From positions 1-18,294 of the forward strand of contig JAZNYY010000036.1 of assembly GCA_045594645.1 (NCBI GenBank): 18,294 nucleotides of DNA, given 5' to 3'. How positions within the stretch are numbered: the first letter of the stretch is position 1; every line of letters begins with the position of its first letter. Position numbers and translations under genes: made by a program. The notes beneath the pieces were generated by a model that was not told where the DNA came from, made no database searches, and was given only the letters and a program-made list of their open reading frames with translations. The stretch comes from Fimenecus sp045594645 (GTDB taxonomy: Bacteria > Bacillota > Clostridia > Oscillospirales > Acutalibacteraceae). Of the stretch, positions 5,477-12,929 are shown piece after piece.

Positions 5477-7546
5477 TTATTCTTCGTCAACCTTTGCGTC
5501 GGCGATAACCTTTTCAACAATGTTCTGGGGTGCTTGCTCATAGCGTGCAAACTCAAGTGAGAATGAGCCACGACCTGCTGTTACTGAACGGAGAACTGTT
5601 GTGAAGTCGCCCATTTCAGCCATTGGAACTTCGGCTGTGATTTCCTGCATCTTGGGTTCGTCTGCGGGTCCCATACCAAGAACGCGACCGCGACGCTTTG
5701 TGATGTCACCCATAATATCACCGAGATTGTCATCGGGCATACGAGCTACGAGTGTGCCAACGGGCTCAAGAATTGTGGGGTCAGCCTTTGGAATACCTGC
5801 CTTGTAAGCAAGAGAAGCTGCCATCTTGAATGCCATTTCTGATGAGTCAACGGGGTGGTATGAGCCGTCATAAAGTGTAGCCTTAACGCCAACCATCGGG
5901 TAGCCTGCAAGAACGCCCTTGAGAACGCAATCACGAAGTCCTTTTTCAACTGCGGGGAAGAAGTTCTTGGGAACTGCACCGCCGAATACTTCTTCAGCGA
6001 ATACAAGCTCGTCGCTGTCGCAGGGCTCAAAGCGGATATGTACATCACCAAACTGACCGTGGCCGCCTGACTGCTTCTTGTGTTTACCCTGTGCCTCTGC
6101 TGACTTGCGGATTGTTTCTCTGTAAGCAACCTTTGGTACGCTGAGGTCTACTTCAACACCGAATTTATTCTTAAGCTTTGAAACGATAACATCAAGATGC
6201 TGTTCGCCAAGACCTGAAAGCACCTGCTCTTTTGTTTCTTTATTGATAGCGAATGAGATTGTGGGGTCTTCTTCCATAAGTCTGAAAAGTCCCTGTGCAA
6301 CCTTTTCTTCTTCGCCCTTTTTACGAACATTAACTGCCATTGAAAGACAAGGCTTGGGAGCGTCAACGCCATCGAGAATTACAATGTTCTTTGCGTCGCA
6401 TAGTGTATCACCTGTTTTAACACCTGCAAGCTTTGTAACTACGCCGATATCACCTGCGATAATCTCTTTAGCGTCTTCCTGCTTGCCGCCCTTAACGGTA
6501 ACAATTTTACCCATCTTTTCTGTTTCGCCTGTGCGAACATTATAAGCCTGAGTATCAGCAGAAAGCTTACCTGAAACAACCTTAAAGAATGACATCTTAC
6601 CAACGAATGGGTCAGCAACAGTCTTAAAGCAAACTGCAGCGAGAGGTCCGTTAATGTCACAAGGAAGAATTGTTTCTGCACCATCTTCTGTTTTTGCTGT
6701 TTCGCCTGCATAACCGTATGCACCGGGAACTGACCATGCAAGGTTGTAAAGAAGCTGGTCAACACCTGCGCAGGTAAGACCTGAAACTGCATAAACGGGG
6801 TAAATTGAGCCGTCAAAAATACCTGTGCAAAGACCCTTAAGAATTTCTTCCTGTGTGAAAGCCTCGCCCTCAAAGAATTTTTCCATAAGCTCGTCGTCGG
6901 TTGTAGCAACTGCTTCCATAAATGCCGATGTCATTTCTTCGATTACGGGGTCAGCGGGCATTGCAACTTTAGTTGCCTTACCGTCTGCGTCATATTCATA
7001 TGCCATACCTGTCATAAGGTTAACATAGGATTTTGTGATATTGCCTTCCATATAAGGAATAATTGTGGGGCAAAGCTTGTTGCCGTAAACTTCTTTAAGA
7101 GCCTCAAATGTCTTATAGAAGCTTCTGTGATCAGAATCTGTTTTTGTAATAGCAAAGAATTTAGCAAGACCGCGTTTTTCTGCTGCCTTGAATGCTTTTT
7201 CTGTACCTACATCAACGCCAGAGCCTGCACTTGTAACGATAAGCACTGCTTCTGCTGCACGAACTGCCTCTGCTGCACCGTTTTCAAAGTCGAAAAGACC
7301 GGGAGCGTCAATAATATTTAACTTTGTGTTGTCCCATTCAATAGCTGCCATTGCAGATGAAACTGATGATTTTCTTCTCTTTTCTTCTGCGTCGAAGTCA
7401 AGAACTGTGTTGCCGTCTGCAACCTTACCGAGTCTGTCAGTAGCGCCTGTAAGATAAAGCATTGCTTCACAAAGAGTAGTTTTTCCTTTTCCGCCGTGGC
7501 CAAGCACAGCAATATTTCTGATGTTGTTTGAGGTATAAGCCTTCAT
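5477..7546 (-). CDS. Elongation factor G-like GTPase (EF-G paralogue)
   Basis: This 689-residue protein has all five EF-G domains but divergent G motifs: P-loop GHGGKGKT (16-23) instead of AHVDAGKT, DAPG (80-83), TKTD (134-137) instead of NKxD, and a switch I lacking the RGITI sequence. Domains IV-V keep the QGKHKKQSGGHGQFGDV stretch and the tip sequence YHPVDSSEMAFK. This pattern matches the EF-G-like class found beside true EF-G in many Clostridia and Actinobacteria; it binds GTP and probably the ribosome, but its task is not established. The ATG at 7546 has GGGAGG about 10 nt upstream. The gene stands alone, with a promoter at 7658-7630 and a terminator right after the stop. No tuf or rps genes adjoin, unlike canonical fusA. 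Confidence 0.88.
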   Translation of the reverse strand: MKAYTSNNIRNIAVLGHGGKGKTTLCEAMLYLTGATDRLGKVADGNTVLDFDAEEKRRKSSVSSAMAAIEWDNTKLNIIDAPGLFDFENGAAEAVRAAEAVLIVTSAGSGVDVGTEKAFKAAEKRGLAKFFAITKTDSDHRSFYKTFEALKEVYGNKLCPTIIPYMEGNITKSYVNLMTGMAYEYDADGKATKVAMPADPVIEEMTSAFMEAVATTDDELMEKFFEGEAFTQEEILKGLCTGIFDGSIYPVYAVSGLTCAGVDQLLYNLAWSVPGAYGYAGETAKTEDGAETILPCDINGPLAAVCFKTVADPFVGKMSFFKVVSGKLSADTQAYNVRTGETEKMGKIVTVKGGKQEDAKEIIAGDIGVVTKLAGVKTGDTLCDAKNIVILDGVDAPKPCLSMAVNVRKKGEEEKVAQGLFRLMEEDPTISFAINKETKEQVLSGLGEQHLDVIVSKLKNKFGVEVDLSVPKVAYRETIRKSAEAQGKHKKQSGGHGQFGDVHIRFEPCDSDELVFAEEVFGGAVPKNFFPAVEKGLRDCVLKGVLAGYPMVGVKATLYDGSYHPVDSSEMAFKMAASLAYKAGIPKADPTILEPVGTLVARMPDDNLGDIMGDITKRRGRVLGMGPADEPKMQEITAEVPMAEMGDFTTVLRSVTAGRGSFSLEFARYEQAPQNIVEKVIADAKVDEE

Positions 7547-7629
7547 AAAAGCGTGCCTCCCTTTCCTTGAATAACCGATTTGTGCGTTTTATGTGAAAAA
7601 TCAATAGAATTTTTCAACGCGTTAAAGGA

Positions 7630-7658
7630 ATTATAGCATAATTGCCTAAACAATGCAA
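7630..7658 (-). promoter_or_regulatory. Extended -10 promoter of the EF-G-like gene
   Basis: On the minus strand TGC-TATAAT (7638-7630) is a perfect extended -10. A weaker -35 TTGCAT (7658-7653) lies 17 nt upstream. Confidence 0.75.
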
Positions 7659-7750
7659 CTATGTTTTCATAAGTTTTTTAAGATATTTTTTGACGAGTGC
7701 AATATAATAATTTGAATTTGTATAACTCGTTTATATGGTTATGTAATCTT

Positions 7751-7827
7751 GTAGGGGCGATTCACGAATCGCCCGTTTGTAGTTTAATTACACCCTTTGG
7801 AACGGTCGCTTCATGAAGCGACCCTAC
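7751..7827. repeat. Palindromic element bounded by GTAGGG and CCCTAC
   Basis: The left half is GTAGGGGCGATTC-AC-GAATCGCCC (stem 7755-7763 with 7766-7774). The right half contains the perfect 20-nt palindrome GGTCGCTTCATGAAGCGACC (7804-7823) ending in CCCTAC (7822-7827). The two outer ends are inverted copies of each other. No ORF lies inside, so it is a miniature non-coding element; related fragments lie at 5301-5401. Confidence 0.75.
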
Positions 7828-7942
7828 ATAGTATTGCGTTCTGTATTAGTGAGATATAAATTCGCGTCGCAGACCAACAATTGCGAATTACGAATTTCGC
7901 ATTACGAATTCGTCAAACTCCCAATTTGTCGTTTTGTTTCTG

Positions 7943-7971
7943 TTGATTTTTCATTTGGATAATTGTATAAT
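7943..7971 (+). promoter_or_regulatory. Sigma-A promoter of the murD operon
   Basis: TTGATT (7943-7948), 17-nt spacer and a perfect TATAAT (7966-7971), 33 nt upstream of the murD ATG. Its presence rules out the longer reading of murD from the TTG at 7963. Confidence 0.85.
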
Positions 7972-8004
7972 CAATATATATGCGAAAATAGGAGCTGTTA
8001 TAAA

Positions 8005-9294
8005 ATGTTACCTCCCATAATTGAATTTTTAAAGGATAAAACTGTGCTGATACTCGGCTTTGGTCGAGAGGGTAGAAGCACATACAATTATATTAGAAGG
8101 TATCTGCCCGAAAAAGTGCTCGGTATCGGTGACGGCAGAGAACAGAAAATTGATGATAATTTTGTTGAGTATTACTGCGGTGAAGATTATCTCTCTTACT
8201 TTGGTAAATTTGACATTGTAATGAAAAGCCCCGGTATTTCATTTGTGAATGTGGATATTCCCGACGGCACATATGTGACTTGCCAGACGGATTTATTTAT
8301 GAAATACGCACCCTGCAAAAAGATTGGTGTTACGGGCTCAAAGGGTAAAACCACAACCTCAACTCTTACATACAAAATGCTTTGTGCGGGCGGTGTGAAT
8401 TGCGAGCTTATGGGCAATATGGGACTTCCCGTGCTTGATTATATTGAAGAAATGACCGATGACAAAATCGCTGTAATCGAATTATCCTCACATCAGCTTG
8501 AATTTACGCGTTCTTCACCCGATGTTTCAATTCTCACAAATATTTACGAGGAGCACCTTGAACACTACAAGGGCGGAATGACGGGCTATGTGAATGCAAA
8601 GCTCAATATTGTGCGTCATCAGAACGAAAATAATACCTTTATATATAACGGCACTCAAGGGGTTGCGCCTTATCTTGATTTGAATGAGGTTAAATCAACT
8701 GCAATTGCAGTTGAAAAAGATGCATATTTGCCCTTTGAAATCGAGAATATTCATTTGGCGGGTGAGCATAACCGTCATGATGTGCTTTACGCTTTTACCG
8801 CCGCATCAAAATTCGGTATAACTGCTGAAAGTGCTAAAAAAGCCATTGATGACTTTGAGGGCATTGAGCACAGAATGGAAAATGTGGGCAAACACAAGGG
8901 CATTACATTCTATAATGACTGTATCGCCACAATTCCTCATGCGGTAATGTGCGCGGTGAATGCAATCAAGGCAAATACGCTTATAATCGGCGGTAAAGAT
9001 AGAGGAATCGACTATACAGATTTTGCAGTTGACCTTGAAAACAGTGATTTAAGTGTGATTATCGGCACAAAGACCACAGGTCACAAAATAATTGATATGA
9101 TGACCGCTAACGGCACAAAAAAGGTGCTTATTAAAGCCGAAAATCTTGAAGAAGCAGTAAAATCTGCTTATGAGAATACAAAAACTGACGGTATTTGTAT
9201 TTTGTCGCCCGCCGCTTCAAGCTATAATGAGTATAAAAACTTTGAAGAAAAGGGCAGACACTACAAGGAACTAATTAAAAAATACGGAGTGTAA
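8005..9294 (+). CDS. murD: UDP-N-acetylmuramoylalanine--glutamate ligase (MurD type)
   Basis: This 429-residue Mur ligase adds glutamate to UDP-MurNAc-L-Ala in the cytoplasm, using ATP. An N-terminal Rossmann domain (ILGFGREGRST, 16-26) and SPGI (75-78) are MurD hallmarks. The P-loop is TGSKGKTT (110-117), ELSSHQLE spans 159-166, and K199 in YVNAKLNIV is the expected carbamylated lysine. HRMENVG opens the C-terminal domain. Where classic MurD reads NDSKATN, this protein has NDCIATIP, so a lysine near the glutamate site is Ile; MurD2-like stereospecificity is possible. AGGAG at 7990 precedes the ATG by 10 nt, so the upstream TTG is rejected. It is first gene of an operon with a Nudix hydrolase (4 nt later) and maf. 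Confidence 0.85.
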   Translation: MLPPIIEFLKDKTVLILGFGREGRSTYNYIRRYLPEKVLGIGDGREQKIDDNFVEYYCGEDYLSYFGKFDIVMKSPGISFVNVDIPDGTYVTCQTDLFMKYAPCKKIGVTGSKGKTTTSTLTYKMLCAGGVNCELMGNMGLPVLDYIEEMTDDKIAVIELSSHQLEFTRSSPDVSILTNIYEEHLEHYKGGMTGYVNAKLNIVRHQNENNTFIYNGTQGVAPYLDLNEVKSTAIAVEKDAYLPFEIENIHLAGEHNRHDVLYAFTAASKFGITAESAKKAIDDFEGIEHRMENVGKHKGITFYNDCIATIPHAVMCAVNAIKANTLIIGGKDRGIDYTDFAVDLENSDLSVIIGTKTTGHKIIDMMTANGTKKVLIKAENLEEAVKSAYENTKTDGICILSPAASSYNEYKNFEEKGRHYKELIKKYGV

Positions 9295-9297
9295 ATT

Positions 9298-9843
9298 ATG
9301 GATTTAACCGAAAAGCAAATCAGCTTTGATTACAAATTCAAGGGTAAAATCGTGAATATGCGTGTTGATGATGCGCTTTTGCCCAACGGTACAGTTGCAA
9401 AGCGTGAAATCGTTGAGCACAACGGCGGAGTTTGTGTTGCTCCTCTTGATAAAGATTACAACCTTTATTTTGTTAAGCAGTTCAGATATCCCTATATGGA
9501 AATCGTCACCGAACTCCCTGCGGGCAAGCTTGAAAAGGGCGAAGACCCGTTTGAAGCGGGCAAACGCGAGCTTAAAGAGGAAACCGGCGCAGTTGCCAAT
9601 AAATATGTTTCACTCGGCAAGCTTTACCCAACACCCGGCTATTGCGGTGAGATAATTCATATGTATCTTGCAACTGAATTGGAATTCGGCGAGCAAAATC
9701 CCGACGAGGACGAATTTTTAGAGGTTTATAAGTATCCTCTCGAAAAAGCCGTTGAAATGGTGATGAACGGCGAGCTTCCCGACAGTAAAACACAGACAAT
9801 GATTTTAAAAATCAATCAACTTAAAAGTGAGGGCAAAATATGA
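9298..9843 (+). CDS. Nudix hydrolase, ADP-ribose pyrophosphatase type
   Basis: This 181-residue protein carries a complete Nudix box, G76-x5-E82-x7-R90-E-L-x-E94-E95-x-G97, which binds Mg2+ and hydrolyses nucleoside diphosphates linked to another group. The preceding ELPAGKLEKGE and the downstream TPGYCGEIIHMYLA fit the NudF/ADP-ribose pyrophosphatase branch, which cleaves ADP-ribose to AMP and ribose-5-phosphate. The substrate is inferred from family resemblance. The ATG has GGAG 8 nt upstream, inside the end of murD, and its last four bases overlap the maf start (ATGA at 9840), so translation is probably coupled. The pairing with maf suggests a nucleotide house-cleaning role. Confidence 0.92.
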   Translation: MDLTEKQISFDYKFKGKIVNMRVDDALLPNGTVAKREIVEHNGGVCVAPLDKDYNLYFVKQFRYPYMEIVTELPAGKLEKGEDPFEAGKRELKEETGAVANKYVSLGKLYPTPGYCGEIIHMYLATELEFGEQNPDEDEFLEVYKYPLEKAVEMVMNGELPDSKTQTMILKINQLKSEGKI

Positions 9844-10391
9844 AATTAGTTCTTGCTTCAAAATCCCCGAGAAGAAGCGAAATTCTCAAAAATGCGGGCA
9901 TAGATTTTACCATTCGTGTTGCCGATGCCGATGAGACAATCCCCGCGGGCACAAGCCCTGAGGACGCAGTTGTTTTTCTTGCGGCAAGAAAGGCTATGGC
10001 GGTAGAGCGTGCTGAGGATGAAACCGTGCTTGGCGCGGATACCGTTGTGGTGCTTGATGGCGAAATTCTCGGCAAACCGAAAGATAAAGAAGACGCGTTT
10101 AATATGATTAAACGGCTTTCGGGCAGAGTACATTCTGTTTTTACGGGAGTATGTGCAATCGGTAATGGTATTTCAATGACCTTCTCGGAAGAAACAAAGG
10201 TAGAGTTTTATAAGCTTACCGATGAAGAAATAAATACCTATATTAATACCTCAGAACCATACGACAAAGCGGGGGCTTACGGTATTCAAGGGCTTGCATC
10301 AAAATTCATAAGAGCAATTGAGGGCGACTATTTTAATGTTGTGGGCTTGCCAATGAGTGCAATTTATCAAAAGATTTTGAAAAATAGATAA
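9840..10391 (+). CDS. maf: Maf family nucleoside triphosphate pyrophosphatase
   Basis: This 183-residue protein has the Maf N-terminal signature LASKSPRRSEIL (4-15), the internal ADTVVVLDGEILGKP stretch and the C-terminal GIQGLASKFIRAIEGDYFNVVGLP sequence. Maf proteins cleave non-canonical or excess NTPs (dTTP, UTP, modified bases) to monophosphates and were first noted for inhibiting septation in Bacillus. The start overlaps the Nudix stop by 4 nt. It ends the murD operon; no hairpin terminator is seen after it, and the next promoter begins only 8 nt downstream, so some read-through into the surface-protein genes is possible. Confidence 0.95.
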   Translation: MKLVLASKSPRRSEILKNAGIDFTIRVADADETIPAGTSPEDAVVFLAARKAMAVERAEDETVLGADTVVVLDGEILGKPKDKEDAFNMIKRLSGRVHSVFTGVCAIGNGISMTFSEETKVEFYKLTDEEINTYINTSEPYDKAGAYGIQGLASKFIRAIEGDYFNVVGLPMSAIYQKILKNR

Positions 10392-10398
10392 ATTTTCA

Positions 10399-10427
10399 TT
10401 GACATTTTAATTATTTTGGTGTAAATT
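10399..10427 (+). promoter_or_regulatory. Sigma-A promoter for the paralogue pair
   Basis: Perfect -35 TTGACA (10399-10404), 17-nt spacer and TAAATT (10422-10427), 44 nt before the ATG at 10471. Confidence 0.75.
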
Positions 10428-10470
10428 AAATGTGTGTATGTAACATATAACATTGAAAGGGGAACCTAAA

Positions 10471-11502
10471 ATGGCAAAAAAGGTTTTAACACCCGAAGAA
10501 GTTAAGGCTAAGATGGAGAAAAAATCCGCAAAAAGAAAGCTCTTCTTTGGAACATTTACAAAAGCATTAGCATTTTTCCTTGCAATCGCAATGGCTTATT
10601 CACTTGCTACAATCGCTTTCACACCCGTAACTGTACCCGCAGGTACAGCAGTTCAGGGCGGTCAGCAGAGCGGTGGCGAGTCAACTGACGGCGGCGACGA
10701 TGTAATTGATTTCGGTGGCGAAAGTTCAACACCATCAGGTGACAGCGGTTCAGCTTCAACACCATCAGGTGACAGTGGCTCAGCTTCGACACCTTCTGGC
10801 GACAGCGGTTCAGCTTCAACAGGCGTTACAAAGGCAGACGCTGTTAAGGCTCTCAATGACGCAACAGCAAAGGCTGCAAAGGCAAGCTATAAGTGGGAAA
10901 GAGAATGCTATTATACAAAGCCTCTTGAGGTAAGCGGTAAGTCTACTCTTGATAAGGTTATTCAGATGGTTGATAAGAATGCTACAGTAGATTCTGTTGT
11001 AGGTGGCTTCCTCGATATTACAGGTGAAGGCAACAAGATGCAGGCTGATGTTGTTAACGGACAGCTTCCTGAATCAGGAATGAAGCAGAAAGATAAGTTC
11101 CTTATGATTGCATCAACACTTACTGAGAACGATGTTAAGCAGTATAAAGTTGAAGGTAACAAATATATGTTCCAGCTTAATGCTTGCAACAGACCTCAAA
11201 AGGACGGCAGTAATGCTCTTTCAAAGGTAACAAATGACTTTATCACTAAAGATGAAGTTAACGAGGGTATCCAGGGTGCACTTTCAGGCGCAGGTTTAGG
11301 CTCACTTGTTACAGTTAATGATATTGATGTTGATTTCAAGTCAATTCTTGTAGTTGCAGAAATCGTTGACGGCAAACTTGTAAAATATGACATCTCATAT
11401 ACAATGGACGTTAAAGCGATGGAACTTAAGGCATTGGGTATTGGCGTCGGCGGTAGCGGTGCAGGCGAACTCAAAGTGTCATACTTCGATTTCAAATATT
11501 AA
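10471..11502 (+). CDS. Membrane-anchored protein with Ser/Gly-rich linker, paralogue 1
   Basis: This 343-residue protein has a short basic cytoplasmic N-terminus (MAKKVLTPEEVKAK), one transmembrane helix (about 33-52), a Gly/Ser/Asp linker with three copies of STPSGDSGSA (86-115), and a roughly 220-residue C-terminal domain. No lipobox is seen, so the domain is probably held outside by an uncleaved signal anchor. The function is not recognised. The C-terminal domain shares ATAKAAKxSYxxERxCxY, VDKxATxDSVVGGFL and PQKDxSNxxxKxTNDFIT with the next gene, showing a tandem duplication. The frame is open from TTG at 10453, but AAAGGGGA (10456-10463) lies 7 nt before ATG 10471. The pair is transcribed from the promoter at 10399. 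Confidence 0.85.
   Translation: MAKKVLTPEEVKAKMEKKSAKRKLFFGTFTKALAFFLAIAMAYSLATIAFTPVTVPAGTAVQGGQQSGGESTDGGDDVIDFGGESSTPSGDSGSASTPSGDSGSASTPSGDSGSASTGVTKADAVKALNDATAKAAKASYKWERECYYTKPLEVSGKSTLDKVIQMVDKNATVDSVVGGFLDITGEGNKMQADVVNGQLPESGMKQKDKFLMIASTLTENDVKQYKVEGNKYMFQLNACNRPQKDGSNALSKVTNDFITKDEVNEGIQGALSGAGLGSLVTVNDIDVDFKSILVVAEIVDGKLVKYDISYTMDVKAMELKALGIGVGGSGAGELKVSYFDFKY
10726..10815 (+). repeat. Three in-frame 30-bp tandem repeats in linker
   Basis: Units at 10726-10755, 10756-10785 and 10786-10815 each encode STPSGDSGSA. Units 1 and 2 differ at only two bases; unit 3 has more third-position changes, so the repeat is recent but not brand-new. Copy number is a likely site of strain variation. 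Confidence 0.9.
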
Positions 11503-11536
11503 TTGTTTTTCCGAAAGAGTGAAAGGAGTTTAAACA

Positions 11537-12628
11537 ATGGCAAAGAAAACTTTAACGCCTGAACAGGCTGAAATTAAAGCAATGAAAAAAGAGAAGAAGT
11601 CACAGAATTGGACTAAGTTCTGGGCTATCGTTCTCGCAGCAGCACTCACATTCGGTGTTGTATTCTTAGGTAAATCTCAGGCTGACAAGGCTATTGAAGA
11701 AGCAGGCGCAAACAACAACGCAGTTGTTGAAAATAACGACAATGCAAACACTGATAATAACGATGATTTGAATGATGTTTTTGGTGATGATACATCAAAC
11801 AATGATTCTTCAAATAACGATGCTTCAAACAACGATGCTACAAACAATGACGCATCAAACAACAACTCTTCATCAAATGATAATGCATCAAACAACAACT
11901 CTTCATCAAACAACAACAGCTCAAGCAACTCAGGCATGTCAAAGGACGAGCAGAAGAAGTTGGTAGCAGACGCAATGAATACTGCAACAGCAAAAGCTGC
12001 AAAGGGTAGCTATGAAATGGAAAGAGTTTGTCAGTATCAGAGTGGTAAGGGCATCAAGGTAACAATGTTCGGCGGCGATGCAACAAGTGTTCTTAACAGC
12101 GCAATTCAAGCGGTTGATAAAAAGGCAACTCTTGATTCAGTTGTTGGTGGTTTCCTTGGAATCGGTACAAAGAAAATCAAGGTTACAAATGGTGTAGGTC
12201 AGAGATATGGTAGCGACGGCACAATGGCAGACCTTACAAACGAAGAAAAAGATTATATGCTCAAAGCAATGAAGCTTTCAGCAAGTGATATTTCAAATGT
12301 AAAGATTGATGGTAATGTATACACATTTGCACTTGCAAACATTGCTGACCCACAGAAGGATAACAGCAACCCAATGCACAAGGCAACAAATGACTTCATT
12401 ACTGAGTCACAGGTACAGACAGCAATCGGTAGCTTGACAGATGCAATCAAGGTTGAATCAGCAAATGTTTCATACTACAGCATTTTGTTCGTAGCAACAA
12501 TGGATGACAGCGGAAATCTTAAGAAGCTTGAAATGAGCTACAAGGCAGACGCTGTAATGAAGCTTAAGGTTGGCGTGGCTATTGATGGTTCAGGCTCAAT
12601 GGAAGTTAACACAGTTTATAATTTCTAA
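11537..12628 (+). CDS. Membrane-anchored protein with Asn/Ser/Asp-rich linker, paralogue 2
   Basis: This 363-residue protein has the same plan as the preceding gene: N-terminus MAKKTLTPEQAEIK, a transmembrane helix (about 27-45), an acidic Asn-rich spacer, a low-complexity stretch of ASNND/SSSNN units (about 86-132) and the conserved C-terminal domain. Shared landmarks are ATAKAAKGSYEMERVCQY, VDKKATLDSVVGGFLGI and NPMHKATNDFIT. The domain is not recognised. The linker is Asn/Ser/Asp-rich where paralogue 1 is Gly/Ser/Thr-rich, so linkers diverged or were replaced independently of the domain. AAAGGAG lies 8 nt before the ATG. It follows paralogue 1 after 34 nt without a terminator and is closed by a strong terminator at 12647. 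Surface-exposed adhesive or glycan-binding roles are guesses only. Confidence 0.85.
   Translation: MAKKTLTPEQAEIKAMKKEKKSQNWTKFWAIVLAAALTFGVVFLGKSQADKAIEEAGANNNAVVENNDNANTDNNDDLNDVFGDDTSNNDSSNNDASNNDATNNDASNNNSSSNDNASNNNSSSNNNSSSNSGMSKDEQKKLVADAMNTATAKAAKGSYEMERVCQYQSGKGIKVTMFGGDATSVLNSAIQAVDKKATLDSVVGGFLGIGTKKIKVTNGVGQRYGSDGTMADLTNEEKDYMLKAMKLSASDISNVKIDGNVYTFALANIADPQKDNSNPMHKATNDFITESQVQTAIGSLTDAIKVESANVSYYSILFVATMDDSGNLKKLEMSYKADAVMKLKVGVAIDGSGSMEVNTVYNF
11792..11932 (+). repeat. Asn/Ser-coding low-complexity tandem tract
   Basis: An imperfect array of roughly 15-nt units reading (G/A)CA TCA AAC AAC GAT/AAC encodes TSNND, ASNND, ATNND, ASNNN and SSSNN blocks. It starts at residue 86, the same position as the repeat in paralogue 1. 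Confidence 0.8.
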
Positions 12629-12646
12629 TTGTATATCAAATTACAT

Positions 12647-12677
12647 AATGGCGGAACTTCGGTTCCGCCATTTTTTT
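12647..12677 (+). terminator. Rho-independent terminator after the paralogue pair
   Basis: AATGGCGGAAC (12647-12657), a TTCG tetraloop, GTTCCGCCATT (12662-12672) and a T run to 12677. Confidence 0.95.
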
Positions 12678-12801
12678 GCCTTCCCCTTGAGGGGAAGGGG
12701 GACCGCCTGCGGTGGATGAGGTGGAAAATAACTTATAACGGATACTTCGTATCCTACACCTCATCAGTCGCTTCGCGACAGCTTCTCCTCAAGGAGAAGC
12801 C
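12678..12801. repeat. Palindromic intergenic element, copy A
   Basis: A 124-bp non-coding unit made of five hairpins: TTCCCC-TTGA-GGGGAA at the left end, ACCGC-CT-GCGGT (12702-12713), GGATAC-TTC-GTATCC in the middle, GTCGC-TTC-GCGAC, and GCTTCTCC-TCAA-GGAGAAGC at the right end (12781-12800). GATGAGGTG and CACCTCATC form an inner inverted pair. Its plan matches copies B and C. It lies between the terminator at 12647 and the promoter at 12858. Confidence 0.8.
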
Positions 12802-12857
12802 ATAATTAGTTAACATTTTCACCAAACAAACCCACGATAATTCAGCAATATATATCC

Positions 12858-12886
12858 TTGTCAAAAAAATATCAATAGTGTATAAT
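12858..12886 (+). promoter_or_regulatory. Sigma-A promoter of the hydrogenase-like operon
   Basis: TTGTCA (12858-12863), 17-nt spacer and perfect TATAAT (12881-12886), 43 nt upstream of the first DRTGG gene. No other clear promoter is seen until the operon ends at 16201. Confidence 0.85.
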
Positions 12887-12929
12887 AAAATATCTATAAA
12901 ATTACTTTGCTTTTTGCGGAGGGTTCAAT

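Larger units (their letters stand above)
7547..8004. other. Intergenic region between EF-G-like and murD genes
   Basis: The region holds the EF-G-like promoter and a roughly 77-nt leader with a perfect 8-bp stem (TGAAAAAT 7594-7601, ATTTTTCA 7609-7616), then AT-rich DNA, a GTAGGG-bounded palindromic element (7751-7827), a stretch with repeated CGAATT/ACGAATT (about 7880-7911), and the murD promoter. No ORF with a ribosome binding site is seen. Confidence 0.7.

Noticed and set aside
5288..5560. A 90-residue plus-strand ORF
   Set aside because: It runs through repeats, a terminator hairpin and the antisense of the EF-G-like 3' end and has no ribosome binding site.
5746..6909. Long alternative frames within the EF-G-like gene on both strands
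   Set aside because: They lie in other frames of a gene with clear motifs, have no SD and encode low-quality Ser/Leu-rich text.
7690..7708. TTGACG and TATAAT as a plus-strand promoter
   Set aside because: Only 7 nt separate the boxes, so they cannot work together.
7963..8004. TTG at 7963 as start of murD
   Set aside because: It overlaps the -10 TATAAT; AGGAG fits the ATG at 8005.
10619..10856. Antisense ORFs across the linker of paralogue 1
   Set aside because: They are periodic translations of the 30-bp repeat on the other strand without start signals.
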